Assembly (NCBI GenBank): GCA_028290325.1 | Contig: JAQGJY010000130.1 | Location: 1-13,906 of the forward strand | Source of the DNA: Tardiphaga sp. | GTDB lineage: Bacteria; Pseudomonadota; Alphaproteobacteria; Rhizobiales; Xanthobacteraceae | DNA length: 13,906 bases | Direction of reading: 5' to 3' | In this document: one piece after another, positions 1 through 4,300 of the stretch | How the letters are laid out: every line of letters starts with the position of its first letter | Position numbering within the stretch: position 1 is the first letter of the stretch | Made by a program: the position numbers and the translations under genes | Notes under the pieces: model-generated | Told to the model about the DNA's origin: nothing | The model's database searches: none | What the model saw: the letters and a program-made list of their open reading frames with translations, nothing else

Positions 1-152
1 TGACGTTCTCGCAGGTGGTCTATTCGCAGGGCCGCCTGATCGCGTCCGCGCAGGCGACCACCGTCATGGTGGACAGCGTCAGCCGCAAGCCGACCGCGCT
101 GCCGGACGACGTGATCGCCGCATTTCAGGAGTGGATGCTGCGAGGGGTTTGA
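1..152 (+). CDS. Acyl-CoA thioesterase (hot-dog fold), C-terminal fragment
   Basis: This is the last 49 codons of a gene entering from the left edge, read in the frame starting at position 3 and ending in TGA at 150-152. The visible residues include YSQGRLIASAQATTVMVD followed by SRKPTALPDDVIAAF. This resembles the final beta-strand pair of 4-hydroxybenzoyl-CoA/YbgC-type thioesterases: an aromatic-x-x-GRLxASA strand, then a strand ending MVD, then a 'P-LP-D' turn leading into a C-terminal helix. Such enzymes hydrolyse acyl-CoA or acyl-ACP thioesters in the cytoplasm. The catalytic part lies outside the window, so substrate class cannot be judged. It converges on the ferredoxin gene with a 108-bp gap. 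The only hairpin seen there is a 6-bp stem (156-161 with 173-178) without a T-run. Confidence 0.6.
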   Translation, partial: TFSQVVYSQGRLIASAQATTVMVDSVSRKPTALPDDVIAAFQEWMLRGV

Positions 153-260
153 CGTCGCAGAAACGCCGATGCTCTGCGTCGCCCCAGCCAAGCAATCGCT
201 TTGCCTGCGGAGGGATGCTGAACTCAGCCGTTTCGATGGCAGCGCAGCAAGGAAAACAGA

Positions 261-581
261 TCAGGCCTGCCGCTCGGGCGTCTTGACGACGAGCCCGTCG
301 AGCGCGTCGGTGATCTTGATCTGGCACGACAGCCGCGAGCTTGGCTTCACATCGTAGCCGAAATCCAGCATGTCCTCTTCCATCGGTGTCGGCGTGCCGA
401 CAATCTCTCGCCAGGCATCGTCGATATAGACGTGGCAGGTGGCGCAGGCGCAGGCCCCGCCGCATTCGGCCTCGATGCCGGGAATCGCGTTGCGGATCGC
501 CGCTTCCATGACGGTCGATCCGGACTCGGCTTCGACGCTACGGCTCTCGCCGGTGTGATCGACAAAGGTAATCTTGGCCAT
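261..581 (-). CDS. [2Fe-2S] ferredoxin, adrenodoxin/palustrisredoxin type
   Basis: A 106-residue cytoplasmic electron carrier. The four cluster ligands are Cys40, Cys46, Cys49 and Cys86, spaced C-x5-C-x2-C-x36-C, the pattern of vertebrate-type ferredoxins (adrenodoxin, putidaredoxin, terpredoxin, rhodocoxin). An extra Cys44 lies inside the binding loop (ECGGACACATC). The acidic stretch MEEDMLDF (67-74) matches the helix that docks with redox partners in this family. The ATG at 581 gives the usual N-terminus (MAKITFVDHTG) and family length. Proteins of this type serve cytochrome P450s or Rieske oxygenases, or assemble Fe-S clusters (Isc Fdx). No P450, reductase or isc gene is visible here, so the partner is unknown. 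The overall sequence reminds me of palustrisredoxin from Rhodopseudomonas. It lies 98 bp downstream of the Hpt gene on the same strand. A TATAGA hexamer on the minus strand (617-622) could be its -10 element, without a convincing -35. Confidence 0.93.
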   Translation of the reverse strand: MAKITFVDHTGESRSVEAESGSTVMEAAIRNAIPGIEAECGGACACATCHVYIDDAWREIVGTPTPMEEDMLDFGYDVKPSSRLSCQIKITDALDGLVVKTPERQA

Positions 582-622
582 GATGCTCGTGCTGTCGGGA
601 TTGCAATTGGACTGGTTCTATA

Positions 623-658
623 CCGGGCTGATCCGGATAGCGCCAGCGCCCAGCCCGG
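623..658. repeat. 8-bp inverted repeat between Hpt and ferredoxin genes
   Basis: CCGGGCTG at 623-630 is perfectly complementary to CAGCCCGG at 651-658, with a 20-nt loop. It sits just past the 3' end of the minus-strand Hpt gene and directly upstream of the TATAGA hexamer in front of the ferredoxin gene. There is no T-run, so it is not a classical intrinsic terminator. It may weaken read-through from the Hpt gene or be an operator for the ferredoxin gene. In GC-rich DNA an 8-bp stem can also arise by chance. Confidence 0.4.
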
Positions 659-679
659 CATGGCCGTCGTGCATCGGTT

Positions 680-1045
680 TCAGCAGCGCAACAGACGCGC
701 GTCGATGGCGGCGCAGGCAGCGATCACCGCGTTCTGGAGCTCACGCAGCGCCTGCTGCGCGTGCGGCGCGTCCTCGAAAGCCTCGGCCGCCTCCGCGACG
801 CGATGCGCGCCGATCGCCTTGGCCGACCCCTTGAGCGTATGGGCCAGCGCCCCGGCCTGATGCGGCCGTGCCACCAGCTCGGGCATCAAAACGGCGGTCT
901 GCGCCGCGAATAGCGCCAGCACTTCGGCCTGCAAACCGACATCGCCGAACGTCACCCGGTCGAGATGGACAAGGTCGAGCGGCGTCTGGTCGGGAACCAG
1001 CGGTGGTGACGGCATCCAGTCGATCCGTTGCAGATGAAGTGACAT
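680..1045 (-). CDS. Histidine phosphotransfer (Hpt) domain protein
   Basis: A small single-domain protein, 121 residues from the ATG at 1045. The motif AHTLKGSAKAIGA carries the Hpt signature H-x-x-K-G-S, with His69 as the predicted phospho-acceptor. It is flanked by alanine- and leucine-rich helices that would form the four-helix bundle (about residues 32-119). Free-standing Hpt proteins shuttle phosphoryl groups between hybrid histidine kinases and response regulators in the cytoplasm. No kinase or regulator gene is in the window, so its partners are unknown. It is much shorter than the cell-cycle phosphotransferase ChpT, which has a different two-domain fold. The start is uncertain: there is no good Shine-Dalgarno at 1045, and a second ATG at 1018 (MPSPP) would remove only a non-conserved leader. 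It diverges from the giant coiled-coil gene across a region holding a CtrA-type box, so it may be cell-cycle controlled. Confidence 0.85.
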   Translation of the reverse strand: MSLHLQRIDWMPSPPLVPDQTPLDLVHLDRVTFGDVGLQAEVLALFAAQTAVLMPELVARPHQAGALAHTLKGSAKAIGAHRVAEAAEAFEDAPHAQQALRELQNAVIAACAAIDARLLRC

Positions 1046-1110
1046 GGGGACCCGCGCGATGTGGCGACGGCCGATTCGACCGCGTCCATGCCAGCCAATC
1101 ACGGCAACGG

Positions 1111-1136
1111 TTAACGAAACCTTGCGCCGATTAACG
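1111..1136. promoter_or_regulatory. Paired TTAACG half-sites, CtrA-like
   Basis: TTAACG occurs at 1111-1116 and again at 1131-1136, 20 bp apart, which is two helical turns on one face of the DNA. A third copy is at 1195-1200. The first is embedded in GGTTAACGAAACC, so the opposite strand reads GTTAACC, matching the TTAACC half-site of CtrA. These copies lie 66-91 bp upstream of the Hpt start codon, a sensible place for an operator of that gene. Assignment to CtrA rests on motif likeness only. Confidence 0.4.
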
Positions 1137-1204
1137 GTTCCGCCCCCGGTCCGGCCGCCAATGCAGGGGAACTCGACCGGTTTCGCGTCCGGCGTTAACG
1201 ATGA

Positions 1205-1220
1205 TTAAGAATGTCTTAAC
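1205..1220 (+). promoter_or_regulatory. CtrA-type binding box, TTAA-N7-TTAAC
   Basis: The sequence TTAAGAATGTCTTAAC matches the alphaproteobacterial CtrA consensus TTAA-N7-TTAAC exactly, and is followed by another C. The opposite strand also reads TTAA-N7-TTAA. Another TTAA lies 10 bp to the left (1195-1198). The box is 151 bp upstream of the giant gene's ATG and 160 bp from the Hpt start, so it could serve either or both. CtrA is the master cell-cycle response regulator of this class. A role here is inferred from the motif and the Hyphomicrobiales-like context. Confidence 0.6.
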
Positions 1221-1370
1221 CCAAACCATTTCATTCGCGACGCCAAGCCAATAGGATGTTCGTTGAAATAGCCGACAAGCCGTTGGCAGCACTGGCTTTG
1301 CCAGATCGCTGTACGACGTCGGAACCGGGGGTGTTTTCCCGGATGCGTAAAACAGGGGCGTGGACTGACG

Positions 1371-4300
1371 ATGGCAAACAATCCCAAGAAGGCCAAGGAT
1401 CCCACCGAAGTAGCGCTTTCCGCAATCCAGGAAGCGCTCAATATCGGCGATCAGCCTGCCGCAGGCGATCATGCCGCGCAGCGTCACGACGTTTCACCCC
1501 CCGGACCCGGCCCTGCTTATAACGACGGTTACGACGCGCGCGCGCAGGACATGTCGTCCTATGAGTCGATTCCGGAGCCGCGCTTCTCGCGCAACCCCGC
1601 CAATGACGACCGCGAGACCATCGGCCAGATCCTGCAAGCGATCCAGAAGGGCCGCCCCGCCCGCAACGTCTATATGCTGGCGACGATCTTCGCCGGCGTC
1701 TGGGTGCTCGGCGCCGGTTTGCTGACAATCAGTTTCCTGCCCGCGTTGCAGGCCTTCATCGGCCAGGGCAGCGGCGGCACGCTCGCCGTCGCCGGCCTGA
1801 TCGCATTGTTCTTCGCGCCGGTGCTGCTGTTCTATTTCCTCGCCAGCCTTGCGTGGCGCGGCCAGGAATTGCGGATGATCGCGACATCGATGGCGCAGGT
1901 CGCGGTCCGCTTTTCCGAACCCGAAAGCACGTCCGCCGATGCGATGGTCACGGTCGGTCAGGCGATCCGCCGCGAGGTCGCCGCGATGGGCGACGGCGTC
2001 GAGCGCGCGATCGCCCGCGCCGGCGAACTCGAATCCCTCGTCGCCAACGAAGTCTCGGCGCTCGAGCGCGCGTATTCCGACAACGAAGTCCGCATCCGCG
2101 CGCTGTTGCAGGACATCGCGCATCAGCGCGACAATCTGGTCGGTCAGGCCGAGCAGGTTCGCAGCGCCATCTCCGGCGTGCAGATCGATCTGCGCCACGA
2201 CATCGCGCTGATCTCGGACGCGATCGCAGCGCGTGTCGATGAAGTCGCCAAGTCGATCACCGGCGCCCTCGAAGAACGGGGCGCGCATATCACCAACGCG
2301 CTCGGCCATGCCGGCGACAACATGATCCTCGCGCTCGGCGAGCGCGGCGGCGACCTGCTCGATCGTCTCGAAGAGGCCAGCGCCAACACCACGCGCGCGG
2401 TGCTCGACGCGTCCGAACGCCTGACCGCCAGCCTCAACTTCAAGACCGGCCACGTCCATGACGAGTTCGTCGATCTCGCCGATCGCGTCCACGACATGCT
2501 CAACGATCGCCTCGATCGCATCACCGGTGAATTCGAGCAGCGCTCATCGTCGATCGTCGATCGCATCTCGGACCGCACCGAGCAGGTCCATGACTCGCTC
2601 AAGAACTCCAGTGACTCGCTGCTGCTCGAATTCGAATTGCGCAGTGGCGACCTGGTCGGCAAGATCGACGACGCCGGCAACCGCCTGGCGACGCAGATCC
2701 TCACCAGCGGTGACAAGGCCAGCGACGCGCTCGACGTCACCGTCAACACGCTGGTTGCCAAGGTCATCAGCCAGACCGAATCCACCCACGACACGCTCAG
2801 CCTGCAGATGAGCGCGTTCGACGATCTGGTGCGCGAACAGGGCGCCGAGCTGGCCGAAAAATTCGCCCGCGATTCCGGCACGCTGGGCGCGCTGATCACC
2901 CGCCACATCTCGGAATTCGACCGCACCGTCAAGACCCATGGCGGCGACATCGTCGAGCGCATGGGCCAGCGCACGCAGGACATCTCGGAAACGCTCAAGA
3001 CTTACGTCGATACGTTCGACACCCGCGTCACCACCGACAGCGGTTCGCTGACGGCCAAGCTCGATGCGCGTCTCGCCCAATTCGAGACCACGCTGAGCGA
3101 TCGCGTCGATGGGCTCGACACCTCGCTCGACAGCAAGATCAAAATGTTCGACGAGACCGTCAATGGCCGCCTGATCTCGCTCGAAGGCAATTTCGACGCG
3201 CGCGCGAAATCCGTCACCGAGGCGATCGACCTGCGGCTCGGCAATCTCTCCGAGACGCTGTCGTCCGGCGCGACGCATGCCGTGGCGTCGGTCGATGCCC
3301 GCCTGACCTATCTCAGCACCGCGATCACCGACGGCGCCGTGCACGCGATCCACTCGATCGACTCGCGGCTGTCGATGCTGACCTCGTCGCTCACCGACGG
3401 CACCGCGCAGGCGATCGAGGCGATCGATCGCCGCATCGGCAACGTCACCGACACGATCGACGGCCGCACCACGCATCTGGCGGACACCGTCACGGCGCGC
3501 TTCCAGACCATTCATTCGGGTCTCGAAGCCCGCGTCGGCGCGGTCGCATCGGATATCGACACCCGCATCGGCCATTTCGAGGACCTGCTCGGCTCCCGCA
3601 TCGAGGCCGTCGCCGGCCGCATCGAGACCTCGGGCCGCATGGCCAGCGATCAGTTGATGGCCCGCGCCGAGGAACTCTCGTCCGGCATCCGCTCGCATGT
3701 CGATGACGCCGAGCGTTCGCTGACGCAACTCGTCACCAGCACGACGGACACCATCCAGGTCGGTACCCGCGCCGCGCAGGTCGCGATGCTCACCGTCTCC
3801 ACCGATGTCGGCGCGCAACTCGCGCTCACGTCGTCGGAAGTCGAGCGCGCGTTGACGGCCGTCGGCACCCACGCCGCCGACTCGATCCTCACCAGCGCCC
3901 GCGAGGCGCAGAGCACGCTCGTTGCCACCTCGACCGACGTCGCGACACAGATCAAGTCGCTGACGGCGGATGTCGAACGCACGCTCACCGACGCCGGAAG
4001 CTCGACGGTCAACGTCATGCTTGGCGGCGCGCGCGACGCGCAGACCACCCTGCTGACCTCGTCGAACACCATCGCCGATCAGATCAAGTCGCTGACCGCC
4101 GATGTCGAACGTTCACTGTCGGAAGCCGGCGGCAACACGATCACCATGATGCTCGGCGGCGCGCGTGAGGCGCAGACCACGCTGACCACGACCTCGACCG
4201 ACGTCGCGGGCCAGATCAAGTCGCTCTCCGCCGATGTCGAGCGCACGCTGATCGCCGCCGGCAATGCCACGGCGGAATCCGTGCTGGCCGGCGCCCGCTT

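Larger units (their letters stand above)
1046..1370. promoter_or_regulatory. Divergent control region between Hpt and giant coiled-coil genes
   Basis: A 325-bp stretch without a credible gene. The short ORFs crossing it look like chance frames with no recognisable protein character. It must hold the promoters of two divergent genes. TTAA cores at 1111, 1131, 1195, 1205 and 1216 are unusually dense for GC-rich DNA, and a GATTC (GANTC, the CcrM methylation site) lies at 1073-1077. Upstream of the giant gene the run AGGGGCG (1354-1360) may serve as ribosome binding site, 10 nt before the ATG. I could not fix a sigma-70 -35/-10 pair with confidence. Confidence 0.6.

Noticed and set aside
153..260. 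Terminator between the thioesterase and ferredoxin genes
   Set aside because: Only a 6-bp stem (156-161 with 173-178) with an 11-nt loop and no T-run is seen, not enough to call.
1131..1487. Small ORFs on both strands across the Hpt/giant intergenic region
   Set aside because: The protein sequences look random, the frames overlap the giant gene's start, and the region is better explained by promoter elements.
2544..3872. Long open frame (442 codons) on the minus strand opposite the giant gene, and others like it at 1494-2492 and 5577-7067
   Set aside because: Antisense to a strongly periodic coding sequence with GC-rich third positions, which keeps the opposite frame free of stops. The translations are Arg/Asp/Gly/Ala-rich and mirror the sense repeats.
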